Part shown: positions 33,386 through 42,280 of the stretch, in pieces
How positions within the stretch are numbered: position 1 is the stretch's first letter
Layout: each line of letters opens with the position of its first letter
Assembly (NCBI RefSeq): GCF_020532645.1
Contig: NZ_JAJAUZ010000030.1
Location: 1-64,000 of the forward strand
DNA from: Streptomyces bambusae
Lineage (GTDB): Bacteria > Actinomycetota > Actinomycetes > Streptomycetales > Streptomycetaceae
DNA length: 64,000 nucleotides
Direction of reading: 5' to 3'
Notes under the pieces: model-generated
What the model saw: the letters and a program-made list of their open reading frames with translations, nothing else
Databases searched by the model: none
What the model was told of the DNA's origin: nothing
Translations under genes and position numbers: made by a program

Positions 33386-35071
33386 ATGGACGCGATCGTC
33401 TTCGGCGCGACCGGTTTCATCGGCCGTTCCCTCGTCGCCGAACTGCTCGCCCGGGGGCAGCGGGTGGCGGCGGCCGTACGCAACGACACCCTCACCGCCT
33501 GGCTGACCTCCCAGGGCGTCGACCTCCGCGGGCTCGAGATCGTCACCGCCGACATCACCCGACCGCTCGAGGAACTGCCCGACGTCCGGGACGTGTACAA
33601 CGCCGCCGGCCGCTTCGCCTTCGGCCTCAGCGAGCAGGACGCGCGGTCGGTGAACGTCACCGGGGCGCTGAACGTGGTCGAGTGGGCCGCCACGCTGCCC
33701 CGGCTCCGCCGGCTCGTGCACATCAGCGGATACCGGGTGAGCGCGGCCGACGGACACCCCGACTACACCGCGCTGGGAGCCTACGAGGCGTCCAAGTTCG
33801 AGGCCGATCTCGCCGTCCGGGCCCGTGCCGAGGCGCTGTCGGTGCCGCTGACCGTCGCCAACCCCAGCACCGTGATCGGGCCGGGCCAGTACATCGGCCT
33901 GGCCACCCTCGTCGAGGACCTGTGGAACGGGCGGCTCCCCGCGCTGCCCGGAAGCTCCGACACCTTCCTGCCCGTCACCACCATCGACTACCTGGTGCGG
34001 TTCCTGGCGGAGATACCCGCATCGCCCGTGGGCGAGCACTACTGGGTGCTCGACGACACCACCCCGCTCCTGCCCGACCTGATCGGCACGATGGCCGCCC
34101 ACATGGGCGTACGGGCACCCCGCCGGACCATCCCCGCCGGCCTGCTGCGGCGCCTGCCGCAACGGTTGACCGGTGCCGACCCCGAGACTCTGTCCTTCCT
34201 GTCCGCCGACCGCTACCCGACCGCCTCCGCCCACGCCTTCGCCGCGCGCACCGGCCTGGAGATGCCTCCGGCGACCGAGGCCCTGCGCACCTGGGCCGAC
34301 GACCTGGTGGCCGCCCGCTTCGGCTCCGCATCGCCCTGGCAGCGCCCGTACGGCTTCCACACCGTCGCCGGCGCTCCGACGTGGGCGACCGGCGACCGGC
34401 ACCGCCCCTCCCACGTCCTGCTGCACGGCCTGCCGATGAACGGCGACCTCTGGAGGCCCCTCGCCGCCCACCTCCCCGGCCCCGTGCTCGCCCCCGACCT
34501 GCCCGGCCTGGGGCGCTCGGGCCCCTCCGCACAGCCGGTCGACGCGTGGCTGGCCGAACTGATGGGCCCGGTGCAGACCCGTCCCGTGCTGGTCGCGCAC
34601 TCCCTGGCCTGCGGGGCCGCGCTCCGCTTCGCCGTCGGCCATCCGGACCGCCTCAGCGGCCTCGTCCTCGTCTCCCCGGCGTTCCTCCAGGCGCCCGCCC
34701 CGCGGCTCGCCCGCTCCGTCCTGGCCGCCCCGATGCTGCGCCGCATGCCGGCCCCCCGGCTGGCCCGGACGCTCGGTGTACCCGACGGACCGGAGGTGCA
34801 GAGCGCCGCGGCCGACCTGAGGCGCCCCGGGGTGGCGCGGCGCGTGACCGCGTCCCTGCGCGCGCACACCGCCGAGCGCCACCGGTTGCGGGCACTCCTC
34901 GACCGGGTGGCCGTACCGGTCCGGATCGTCGTGGGTGCCACGGACCCCCTGACCGAACCCGTCGACCTCCCGGTGACCGAGATCGCCGGGGCCGGCCACT
35001 ACCCCCAACTGACCCATCCCACTCAGGTCGCCCACTCCCTCCGCACCACCGGCGCTCCGACCGGCGCGTGA
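33386..35071 (+). CDS. Fusion of NAD(P)-binding epimerase/SDR and alpha/beta hydrolase
   Basis: 561 residues; AGGAG lies 6 bases before ATG 33386. Residues 1-310 are an atypical extended SDR (MDAIVFGATGFIGRSLVAEL, VYNAAGRFAFGLS, HISGYRV, and YEASKFEAD as the YxxxK signature). Residues 340-561 are an alpha/beta hydrolase (HVLLHGLPMNGDLW, APDLPGLGRSGPS, nucleophile VLVAHSLACGAAL, DP at about 520, GAGHYPQL for His). Both halves keep catalytic residues, suggesting sequential reduction and ester or lactone cleavage of one compound. Under direct TetR control by the shared operator. Confidence 0.9.
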   Translation: MDAIVFGATGFIGRSLVAELLARGQRVAAAVRNDTLTAWLTSQGVDLRGLEIVTADITRPLEELPDVRDVYNAAGRFAFGLSEQDARSVNVTGALNVVEWAATLPRLRRLVHISGYRVSAADGHPDYTALGAYEASKFEADLAVRARAEALSVPLTVANPSTVIGPGQYIGLATLVEDLWNGRLPALPGSSDTFLPVTTIDYLVRFLAEIPASPVGEHYWVLDDTTPLLPDLIGTMAAHMGVRAPRRTIPAGLLRRLPQRLTGADPETLSFLSADRYPTASAHAFAARTGLEMPPATEALRTWADDLVAARFGSASPWQRPYGFHTVAGAPTWATGDRHRPSHVLLHGLPMNGDLWRPLAAHLPGPVLAPDLPGLGRSGPSAQPVDAWLAELMGPVQTRPVLVAHSLACGAALRFAVGHPDRLSGLVLVSPAFLQAPAPRLARSVLAAPMLRRMPAPRLARTLGVPDGPEVQSAAADLRRPGVARRVTASLRAHTAERHRLRALLDRVAVPVRIVVGATDPLTEPVDLPVTEIAGAGHYPQLTHPTQVAHSLRTTGAPTGA

Positions 35072-35077
35072 GCCGGA

Positions 35078-35098
35078 GACCTGAGCGGACGTCAGGTC
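35078..35098 (+). terminator. Hairpin after the SDR-hydrolase gene
   Basis: Seven-bp stem GACCTGA / TCAGGTC with a 7-base loop, 7 bases after the stop codon. No T-tract. The rest of the gap to 35354 shows no convincing gene. Confidence 0.45.
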
Positions 35099-35354
35099 CG
35101 ATAGGGCCAGATCCCGCTGTGGCAGGCATCGGAGATCGGGGGCGCGGCCCTGGAAGGACGATGTCCATCATGGCGGCATGGGGAAGGAGAAGCCACGTCC
35201 TCGCGGCCCGTTGAGGCCCGAGTTCAAGGCCGAGGCCGACGCGCCCGTCCGCTTCGGTCTGAACAGCACACGAGCCCCGATCCCCTGTGCCGTCCGCCGA
35301 GCACCTGCGGTGCCTGTCGTCCTTCGAGGCAGCCAGGTGGACCTCGGCGGTTCG

Positions 35355-35792
35355 CTACGCCGTGGGGACGGTGAGGCTGCCTGCCCGGATCGAGTCGAGC
35401 AGCGCGTCCTTGACCTGGGGCGGCATCAGGTTCAGGGCGTCGATGGCCTCGACGGTGAGCGGGACTTCCTCAAGCAGGTACTCGCCGCGGTCGTCGTGCT
35501 GGAACTCGGGTCCGGTGCGGTCGTCGAAGTTCCAGGAGCGGATCCGGGCGGTGTAGAAGTCCTCGGCTTCGCCCTTGTCGTTCTCCAGCCGGCAGAACGG
35601 GCGCAGGTCGGCGGCCTCGCCGGCGATCTCTTCGCGGACTTCCCGCAGCAGTGCGGCCTCGAGACCGGCGTCCTCGGGCTCCACACCGCCGCCGACGAGG
35701 ACCTGGTAGGCCGGGATGCCGGGGCGGATGCGCGTGATGACGAGCATGCTGCCGCGATCGGTGAGCAGGACGGCGCGCACGCGCTGCTTCAT
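35355..35792 (-). CDS. NUDIX hydrolase
   Basis: 145 residues; ATG 35792 preceded by GGGAGA. Begins MKQRVRAVLLTDRGSMLVIT; the Nudix box is GGGVEPEDAGLEAALLREVR followed by EEIAGE, with the catalytic REVREE glutamates. Hydrolyses a nucleoside-diphosphate-linked substrate, not predictable from sequence. The longer open frame upstream is antisense to the TSUP gene and was excluded. Confidence 0.88.
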   Translation of the reverse strand: MKQRVRAVLLTDRGSMLVITRIRPGIPAYQVLVGGGVEPEDAGLEAALLREVREEIAGEAADLRPFCRLENDKGEAEDFYTARIRSWNFDDRTGPEFQHDDRGEYLLEEVPLTVEAIDALNLMPPQVKDALLDSIRAGSLTVPTA

Positions 35793-35830
35793 GAGCTGGT
35801 CTCCCTGGTGGCGTGGTGGTCGGTCCTGCG

Positions 35831-35941
35831 TCAGTGAAGCATCCAGCCGCCGTCGATGGTCAACGCCTGGGCGGTGATGAACGATGCGACGGGGGTGACG
35901 AGGAAGGTGACGGCGGCGGCGACGTCGCCGATGCATGCGGG
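35831..35941 (-). pseudogene. C-terminal relic of an SDR gene
   Basis: The minus strand reads IGDVAAAVTFLVTPVASFIT then AQALTIDGGWMLH-stop, the unmistakable C-terminus of a classical SDR (FITGQxLxVDGG). Upstream it loses similarity within about 40 codons, so only the 3' end of the gene remains. Confidence 0.75.
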
Positions 35942-36044
35942 AGCAGGCCGGGCCGCGCCTGCTGTTCGTGAACATCACGTTGCAGGCCGGCCGCTGCAGG
36001 TGCGGCCGGCCTGATACTGGCCAGACGATCGTCGGGCGGGGGCA

Positions 36045-36836
36045 GTGGTGGACGGGTGGCTCCTGTGGGGCGGGCTGGCCGCGGGGCTGCTGATCGCGAT
36101 GGTGACCGCACCGGTCGGAGTCTCCGGCGCGGTCTTCCTCCTCCCGGTGCAGCTCAGCGTGTTCGCCGTCCCGAACCCCGCGCTCACCCCCACCAACCTG
36201 CTCTACAACGTCGTCGCCGGACCCGGCGCCCTCGGCCGGCACCACCGGGCGGGCAGCCTGTGGTCCCCGCTCACCCGCCGCTTGATCACCGGTACGCTCC
36301 CCGGTGTCGTGGCCGGAGCCGCCCTGCGCGTCTTCGTGCTCCCCGGCCCCGCCGTCTTCCGCATCATGATCGCCTGCCTCCTCCTGCCGCTGGGCCTGTG
36401 GCTGTGCGCTCGTACCCTGCGTCCTTCCGCGCCGGCCGCGGTAGGCACCGGCGAACCGTCCCCCGGCACGCTCACCGGGCTCGCCCTGGCGGTGGGGGTG
36501 GTCGGAGGCCTCTACGGGATCGGCGGAGGCTCCCTGCTCGGCCCGATCCTCGCCGGCCGCGGCCTGCCGATGTCCCGCCTCGCCCCGGCCGCCCTCGCCG
36601 CCACCTTCGCCACCTCCGTCGTCGGCGCCGCGACCTTCGCCCTCCTGGCCCTGTTCCACGGCGGCGACATCGCCCCCCACTGGCGGCTGGGCCTGGCCTG
36701 CGGCCTCGGTGGCCTCATCGGCGGCTACCTCGGCGCCCGCCTCCAACCCCGCCTCCCCGAAACCCTCCTGCGCCTGCTCCTGGGCCTGCTCGCGATCGGG
36801 ACCGGCACCCTCTACGCCGCCCAAGCGCTCACCTGA
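36045..36836 (+). CDS. TSUP/TauE-family membrane transporter
   Basis: 263 residues from GTG 36045 (GTG 36048 equivalent). Eight hydrophobic segments in two related halves with duplicated family motifs (VGVSGAVFLLPVQL; VVGGLYGIGGGSLLGPILAG) and PTNLLYNVVAGPGALGRHH. TSUP proteins export sulfite, sulfonates or organic anions; the substrate is unknown. No sulfur gene nearby. Confidence 0.88.
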   Translation: MVDGWLLWGGLAAGLLIAMVTAPVGVSGAVFLLPVQLSVFAVPNPALTPTNLLYNVVAGPGALGRHHRAGSLWSPLTRRLITGTLPGVVAGAALRVFVLPGPAVFRIMIACLLLPLGLWLCARTLRPSAPAAVGTGEPSPGTLTGLALAVGVVGGLYGIGGGSLLGPILAGRGLPMSRLAPAALAATFATSVVGAATFALLALFHGGDIAPHWRLGLACGLGGLIGGYLGARLQPRLPETLLRLLLGLLAIGTGTLYAAQALT

Positions 36837-36947
36837 CCAGGCGGGTTGGCCCGGTTGCTGCACGAGCTGGACGAAGTGGACGACCTCGCGTCCGCGTTCG
36901 AGCCCTCAACGGACGGCTTTGGACGGAACCGGCCTTGCCGTGGTCGC

Positions 36948-37289
36948 TCACCAGTCCCGGCCGGCGGTCAGTATTTCCGTGTCCGCGTCGGTGAATCCGT
37001 ATGCCGACGCGATGAAACGAAACTCATGGCAGATCCATTCGCGCGCGACCGTCTCGATCTCGCTTCCGGCCGCCACGAACTGCTCGTCCAGCAGGTTGAA
37101 CTCTTCCGTGGCAGCCTGGGTGACGCGATACAGGGCCTCCAGGCCCGATGGAGGTTCGGCCTCAAGACGCTCGCAGAGCTGCTGCAGGATTCGCTTCCCC
37201 CCGTCCACTACGCCGTCGGGGAAGTACGGGTCTTCGTACATCGCTTGCAGGAACGCGTGCTCCGACACCTGCTCGTTGGTGATCGGCAT
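36948..37289 (-). CDS. DUF5713 protein
   Basis: 113 residues from ATG 37289, preceded by a G-rich site. Matches the DUF5713 pattern: EHAFLQAMYEDPYFPDGVVD, GGKRILQQLCERL, ATEEFNLLDEQFVAAGSEIE, and a terminal TAGRDW. A small acidic cytoplasmic protein of unknown function, scattered widely in bacteria. Confidence 0.85.
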   Translation of the reverse strand: MPITNEQVSEHAFLQAMYEDPYFPDGVVDGGKRILQQLCERLEAEPPSGLEALYRVTQAATEEFNLLDEQFVAAGSEIETVAREWICHEFRFIASAYGFTDADTEILTAGRDW

Positions 37290-37362
37290 GGCGCCCCCCT
37301 CTTCCCCGCGATCGGCTGACGCACCGATCATGCACTGCACCACTGACAGCGGCGCCACGCCT

Positions 37363-37656
37363 TTACCGCTTCCGGTGTTTCCCGCCTTGCTTCTTCGGCG
37401 CCGGCTGTTCCGGCTGCGGCTGCGGCTGCGGTGCGGGGTTGAGGATGCGGCAGGCGGCTGCGTAGTCCTCGGCTACGGTCACGGTGACCCACTGGAATCC
37501 GTCCCATTCCAGGATCAGGCGCGGGGCACGGGTGTTGAGGTGGGCTGCCCGCTGGGGACCCGCTGCGAGGGTGATGGCCTTGAGCTCGCCGGGCTTGCGC
37601 AGACGTCCTTCACGGCGTGCGGCCCACAGGTCGAGCGGTTCGTCTTCGGGATTCAT
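37363..37656 (-). CDS. DUF6087 protein
   Basis: 97 residues; ATG 37656 preceded by GGAGG. Family pattern: PLDLWAARREGRLRKPGELK, HLNTRAPRLILEWDGFQW, EDYAAACRILNP. Ends in a PQ repeat and a lysine/arginine tail. Streptomyces-specific, often near HTH/regulatory or mobile genes; function unknown. Same strand as DUF5713, 73 bp upstream of it. Confidence 0.8.
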   Translation of the reverse strand: MNPEDEPLDLWAARREGRLRKPGELKAITLAAGPQRAAHLNTRAPRLILEWDGFQWVTVTVAEDYAAACRILNPAPQPQPQPEQPAPKKQGGKHRKR

Positions 37657-37799
37657 CGTCGTACCTCCGTCGTGCAGAGGCAGCACGCTATCGGCTCCCG
37701 GCGGTACGTGCCCGCTTGTTGCGACGGTCTCAGGTCGATTGCCCGGGTTGGCAGCAGTTGATTCGGTTGTAGGCCGCGGTAGGTCATACAGTCCCCCAC

Positions 37800-38459
37800 A
37801 TGAGTGACAAGGCTGAGGACTGGGTGTCTACGGGTAAGGCCGCGCGGCGGTTGGGGGTGTCTACTCGGACGCTGCGCCGCTACACCCTGGAGGGGGTGTT
37901 GGAGGATCGTCGGTCTCCGGGTGGCCGGCGGGTGTTCCGGGTGGGGGATCTCGATGTGCTGGCCCGGAAGCGTGGCGCTCCGGTGGAGCAGCCGGCGGGG
38001 TCGGTGGTGCTGTATGGGCGGGTGTCTTCCCACCGGCAGCGGGCCGAGGGTGATCTGGACCGGCAGATGGAACGCCTTCGTGTGGCGGCCGGTGACCGGG
38101 TCGTGGCCGGGGAGTTCACCGATGTGGCCTCGGGGTTGTCGGACAAGCGTAAGGGGATGCGGCGTGCGTTGCGGGCCTGCCAGGACGAGGGGGTGGCGGT
38201 GCTGCTGGTGACGCACGAGGAGCGGCTGGCTCGGTTCGGTACGGGCTTGCTGGCGGAGGTGGTGTTGCCGTCGTGGGGGTGCCGGCTGGAGATCGTGGGC
38301 GGGGACGAGGAACTCGACGGGGTGCAGGAGGGGGATCTCGCGCGGGACATGCTCGCGGTCGTGACCTCGTTCTCGGGGCGGCTGTATGGGGCGCGGTCGG
38401 CGAAGGCTCGGGCGTTGACCTCGGCGGTCAAGTCCACCACCGGCGAACGGGATTTGTAG
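37800..38459 (+). CDS. tnpA: IS607-family serine recombinase TnpA
   Basis: 219 residues from ATG 37800. N-terminal MerR-like HTH (STGKAARRLGVSTRTLRRYT, RVFRVGDLDVLARKRG), then a small serine-recombinase catalytic domain with the nucleophile in VVLYGRVSSHRQRAEGDLDR and arginines in the conserved helix (LLVTHEERLARFG). IS607 TnpA moves its element through a serine-recombinase mechanism, usually with a downstream tnpB nuclease gene; none is present here. Element ends not identified. Confidence 0.9.
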   Translation: MSDKAEDWVSTGKAARRLGVSTRTLRRYTLEGVLEDRRSPGGRRVFRVGDLDVLARKRGAPVEQPAGSVVLYGRVSSHRQRAEGDLDRQMERLRVAAGDRVVAGEFTDVASGLSDKRKGMRRALRACQDEGVAVLLVTHEERLARFGTGLLAEVVLPSWGCRLEIVGGDEELDGVQEGDLARDMLAVVTSFSGRLYGARSAKARALTSAVKSTTGERDL

Positions 38460-38531
38460 GCCACAGTTGGCCATGTCTAAGGTCCTTCCTTGTTGGTTGA
38501 GGAACTGATCCGCCGAGAGGGGGTCGTGATC

Positions 38532-38657
38532 GTGGCAAGGAAGCGCAGCAGTGCGCCGCAGTCCCGCATCCACCGGCTGATCTCCCAAGCCAACAAGGGC
38601 ACCTGGACCACCGGCACCCGCGCCACCCCACACACCTACGACAGAACCTGCCGCTGA
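38532..38657 (+). CDS. Possible 41-residue protein after the IS607 recombinase
   Basis: GTG 38532 with GAGAGGGGG about 9 bases upstream; reads VARKRSSAPQSRIHRLISQA then NKGTWTTGTRATPH and ends CR-stop. Occupies the place where tnpB would start but does not resemble TnpB. May be a small gene or a leftover of the element. Confidence 0.3.
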   Translation: MARKRSSAPQSRIHRLISQANKGTWTTGTRATPHTYDRTCR

Positions 38658-38837
38658 CCACCACCGCCCCTGCTGTGTGGACGAGCCGGAGATCGTCATG
38701 GACGACATGTTCTGGCGGCAAGCCGGGCGATGCCAACGGGCCGACGGGCCGGCCGGCTCAGGGTGGCGCCGGGGCGGTGGTGTGCCGCAGCCGTGCGCGG
38801 GTGACCAGGCCCGATCGCGTGGCTTAGGGTTTCCGCC

Positions 38838-39857
38838 ATGACCCGAACAACGCCGCCGCGCCCCGTGCCTGTCGAGGGGCTTTTTCCGAAGCTGGAGGCG
38901 TTCAGTGGTGTGACGACGCGGCTTCACCCGCGGGCGGGACGTCCGGACGCGTCGGTCAGCTCGGTCGGCGGTCCCCTGCTGTGGCCGGCCGGCGAACCGT
39001 GGCCGATGTGCACGGAGCCGCACAAGCGCAGCAGCGGGTACCGCGTCGCGGACATCCGTCGCAGGCGTCAGGTGCTCGCCGACGCCTGGGCCCGGGACCG
39101 GCCGAGTGAAGAGGAACGGGCCCTGCTCAAGGAGCTGGGCCGCAGGCATCGTGAGCGGGAGATCGCCGACCACGATCCGATTCCGCTGATCGGCCTGGTC
39201 CAGCTGTACCGGCGGGACGTGCCGGGCCTTCCGCCGGGCCCGGAAGGCTGCGACCTGCTCCAGGTCCTCTGGTGCCCGTTCGAGGCACATGGCCCCACCC
39301 GCCATGGCCTGGCCCCGCACGTGCGCTGGCGCCGTTCCGACCAGGTTGCCGTGCCGCTCGACGTTCCGCCGCAGCCGGCGCTGGTCGGCTTCGAGGGCGC
39401 GGTGCCCGAGCCGTGCGTGCTGCACCCCGAGCAGGTCATCACGTACCCCTACGCCGGCTCGCTGCCGACCAGGCTGTGGAGAAAGATCGCGGCCTGGGAG
39501 GATACGGAGGAACGCAAGGCGGAGAAGCGCGGTCTGGACGACGAGCTGGTCACCTACCACCATGACCTGTCGATTCCGCAGGGCTGCCGGGTGGGTGGAT
39601 TCCCCTCCTGGCGCACGACCGACCCCCACCCCATGATCTGCGAAGCCTGTGCCGCCCCCATGGTCCTCCTGCTGGCCCTCGACAGCCATGAGTGGGACGG
39701 CGCCGACGGCAGCTGGATGCCCACCGAAGAGCGGGACGTCGCCGAACACCTTCGAGACAGCCGTCCCACGCAGCTCATGATCGGCCGAGACGGCCTGCTG
39801 AACATCTTCGCCTGCCCAACCGCCCCCGGGCACCCGCACCGATGGAACCTCCAATAG
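38838..39857 (+). CDS. DUF1963-like (YwqG-type) protein
   Basis: 339 residues from ATG 38838. Features of the DUF1963 family: VGGPLLWPAGEPWPMC, IGLVQLYRRDVPGLPPGPEG, LLQVLWCPFEAH, VGGFPSWRTTDPHPMICEAC and LLALDSHEWDGADG. Cys and His residues in the C-terminal part may bind zinc. Cytoplasmic; function unknown. A helical basic insertion at about 70-115 is not typical. Confidence 0.75.
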   Translation: MTRTTPPRPVPVEGLFPKLEAFSGVTTRLHPRAGRPDASVSSVGGPLLWPAGEPWPMCTEPHKRSSGYRVADIRRRRQVLADAWARDRPSEEERALLKELGRRHREREIADHDPIPLIGLVQLYRRDVPGLPPGPEGCDLLQVLWCPFEAHGPTRHGLAPHVRWRRSDQVAVPLDVPPQPALVGFEGAVPEPCVLHPEQVITYPYAGSLPTRLWRKIAAWEDTEERKAEKRGLDDELVTYHHDLSIPQGCRVGGFPSWRTTDPHPMICEACAAPMVLLLALDSHEWDGADGSWMPTEERDVAEHLRDSRPTQLMIGRDGLLNIFACPTAPGHPHRWNLQ

Positions 39858-39929
39858 ATCAGGCGGAGATCCTCGGACCGAGCGCTGTTGCCTCCCAACC
39901 CGCGAAGAGTCCAATCTTCCGACGGACCG

Positions 39930-39990
39930 CCCGCCCCCCTCTGCGCCCCGCCCCCCTCTGCGCCCCGCCCCCCTCTGCGCCCCGCCCCCA
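39930..39990. repeat. 17-bp tandem repeat (three copies)
   Basis: Unit TCTGCGCCCCGCCCCCC starts at 39940, 39957 and 39974, preceded by a partial copy. It ends exactly at the stop codon of the frameshifted minus-strand gene at 39991. Confidence 0.85.
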
Positions 39991-40669
39991 TCAGCGGCCC
40001 ACCACCACCACCAGCCCCGCCCACAGGGCGGGTTCCGACGGGTCGTTGCCGGTGTCCTCCAGGACCTTCAGCAGTTCGCGGGCGGTTTCGTGGACCCGCG
40101 TGGGGAAGGCACGTGCCACGTCGCGGGTGGGGTCGGCCACGCTTCGAGGGCGTCCGCCACGGGCACGGTGGGCCGGTCCCCGCGGGCGAACGAGGCGGCG
40201 CAGGCCTCGGCGACGTCGCCCACCGCCTCGCACCACCGCTCCAGGACACGTAGTTGCTCCGCCGGCGGTCCCTCGTCACGGACGGGCATCCGGCGCAGCG
40301 CGGCCAGGGCCCGTGCGGCGGCCGGCGACGTCGCCACGGACGGACCGCTCTGCCCGCAGCGGCGCAGCAGCCGCTGCTTGCGCCCTCTGCGCAGGGCGAG
40401 GAGCAGGGCCCCCGGCGGACCCAGGGGGACCAGCGTCCCGGACAGGAACCGCAGGACGGGCAAGGCGAGCGCCGAGACGACGAGCGAGGTCCGGCGGCCG
40501 CGACGAGCAGGAGGACGGCGACGGCGGCCAGCGCGGCCGTGCCGCCGTCGCGCAGATCGCACCCGAAGCGGGTCGGACCCGTTCCCGGACAGGAGACGGA
40601 CGGCGGGTCCCAGGGCGTCGGCGCCTCCCGGTTCGGCGTGTACGTATCGCCGGCGTGCATCGCCTTCAT
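39991..40669 (-). pseudogene. Membrane protein gene with two frameshifts
   Basis: ATG 40669 (GAGCAGG upstream) reads MKAMHAGDTYTPNREAPTPW, then a membrane helix TAALAAVAVLLLVAAA. Near 40500 sense moves to a second frame (SLVVSALALPVLRFLSGTLV, RVLERWCEAVGDVAEACAA). Near 40135 it moves to a third (VADPTRDVARAFPTRVHETA, ELLKVLEDTGNDPSEPALWA) ending at TGA 39991-39993. Each shift is explained by one missing base. Combined length about 225 residues with two hydrophobic segments. Family not recognised; either a pseudogene or assembly indels. Confidence 0.65.
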
Positions 40670-40866
40670 CCTGCTCGACGCCCTGCGCCTGCAACACGTA
40701 CCAGCAGTGGCCGCAACTCCCGTACGGTCGGCCACCACTTGACCACCGGGAACAGCCACCAGCCCGGGGCGAGCCGAGGGGTGTCCGGTGGTGTCCTTCT
40801 GCGTGACCGTGTCGCCCTGAGGAAAAGGGATTGCCTCGGGGGAAGAGCTCACGTTGGGTTGGCAGC

Positions 40867-41400
40867 ATGACCGAACTGCACACCGATCGCCTCGCCCTGC
40901 GCCGATGGCGTGACTCCGACCTTGCACCATGGGCGGCGATGAACGCCGATCCCGACGTCCGGGAGCACTTGGGCGACCTGCTCACCCGTGAACAGAGCGA
41001 TGCTTCTGTGGCACGGTTCCAGGCCGATTTCGACCGGCGAGGCTACGGCTGGTGGGCCGTGGAGGTCCGGGCCACGGGAGAGTTCATCGGCTTCGCGGGT
41101 CTGGACCAGGTGGATGACGGCATGCCCTTCACCGGAGTGGAGATCGGCTGGAGGCTCGCCCGGTCGGCCTGGGGCCAGGGCTACGCCACCGAAGCCGCCC
41201 TGAAGGTCCTGGCCTACGGCTTCGACACGCTGGAACTTCCCGAGATCCTCGCCGTCACAACGGCTACGAACCTCCGCTCGCAGGCCGTGATGCGCAGGAT
41301 CGGCCTGACCCGCGACCCGGCTGACGACTTCGACGACCCCGCCGCGCCCGAAGGACCCCTGCGTCCGAACGTCCTGTTCCGCATCACCCGCGGTGCGTGA
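40867..41400 (+). CDS. GNAT-family N-acetyltransferase (RimJ/RimL type)
   Basis: 177 residues from ATG 40867. Opens TDRLALRRWRDSDLAPWAAM; acetyl-CoA-binding region GWRLARSAWGQGYATEAALK, and the RimJ/L hallmark TNLRSQAVMRRIGLTRDP. Acetylates an unknown amine, possibly a protein N-terminus or small molecule. Monocistronic. Confidence 0.92.
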   Translation: MTELHTDRLALRRWRDSDLAPWAAMNADPDVREHLGDLLTREQSDASVARFQADFDRRGYGWWAVEVRATGEFIGFAGLDQVDDGMPFTGVEIGWRLARSAWGQGYATEAALKVLAYGFDTLELPEILAVTTATNLRSQAVMRRIGLTRDPADDFDDPAAPEGPLRPNVLFRITRGA

Positions 41401-41568
41401 GCCTCACGTTCTTGGCCGAGTCGCTGATCATCAGGTCCGCGACGGCGCTGCAGGTGTTCCTGATGCGAGAGCCGGCCTCGACGCGAACAGAATGATCACG
41501 CCGTCCGGTGCCGCGGCCTGAGGTCAAGAGGCTTGCGTCCGCAGGAGAGTTGGGGTCAGGATCGAACC

Positions 41569-42258
41569 ATGATCAAAGGTGTGATGTTCGACTTCTCGGG
41601 GACCCTCTTCCGCGTGGAGCCGACGGAGGACTGGCTGCGCGCCGTCGTGAGCGCGGCAGGAGTGGAGGCGACCGAGGCGGAACTCGCCGCGTGCGCCGCC
41701 CGCCTGGAGGCAGCGGGAGCACTGCCCGGCGGCGCCCCACCCGTGCGACTGCCGCACCACCTGGAGCAGCAGTGGCAGGCCCGCGACCTGAGCGCCGAAG
41801 CCCACCGCTCGGTGTACACGGCGCTCACGCGCGAAGCCGGACTGCCCTGGCCGCAGCTCGTGGAGCCGCTGTACGACCGTCACCACACCCCGGCCGCCTG
41901 GCGCCCGTACCCGGACACGGAAGCGACCCTGCGCGCCCTGCGCGAACGCGGGGTGCCCGTCGCCGTCGTCAGCAACATCGGCTGGGACCTGCGGCCGGTC
42001 TTCCAACACCACGGCGTGTACGACCTCGTCGACGCGTACCTGCTCTCCTACGAGGAGGGCGTCCAGAAGCCGGACGCACGCCTCTTCGCGACCGCCTGCG
42101 AAGGGCTCGGCCTGCCGCCCGAGGAGGTCCTGATGGTCGGCGACAGCCAGGAGGCGGACGGCGGCGCGGCGGCCCTCGGGTGCCGGGTGCACCTGGTCGA
42201 GCACCTGCCTGTCGAGCAGCGGCCCGACGCGCTGGCCGAGGTGCTGCGGGCGGTGTGA
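41569..42258 (+). CDS. HAD-superfamily hydrolase with DxS in motif I
   Basis: 229 residues from ATG 41569. Motif I is FDFSGTLF (Asp8, Ser10), motif II VAVVSNIGWDL, and motifs III/IV QKPDARLFATA and MVGDSQEADGGAAAL. Phosphatases of this group normally have DxD; the second Asp, the general acid/base, is Ser here, as in some non-phosphatase HAD members. Could be a phosphatase with altered chemistry or another hydrolase. Convergent with the PIMT-like gene, 22 bp apart. Confidence 0.85.
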   Translation: MIKGVMFDFSGTLFRVEPTEDWLRAVVSAAGVEATEAELAACAARLEAAGALPGGAPPVRLPHHLEQQWQARDLSAEAHRSVYTALTREAGLPWPQLVEPLYDRHHTPAAWRPYPDTEATLRALRERGVPVAVVSNIGWDLRPVFQHHGVYDLVDAYLLSYEEGVQKPDARLFATACEGLGLPPEEVLMVGDSQEADGGAAALGCRVHLVEHLPVEQRPDALAEVLRAV

Positions 42259-42280
42259 GGACAGCACGCCACCTCGGGCA

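Noticed and set aside
35178..35350. Short plus-strand frame starting MGKEKPRPRGPLRP
   Set aside because: No ribosome binding site of note, runs antisense into the Nudix gene, no family features.
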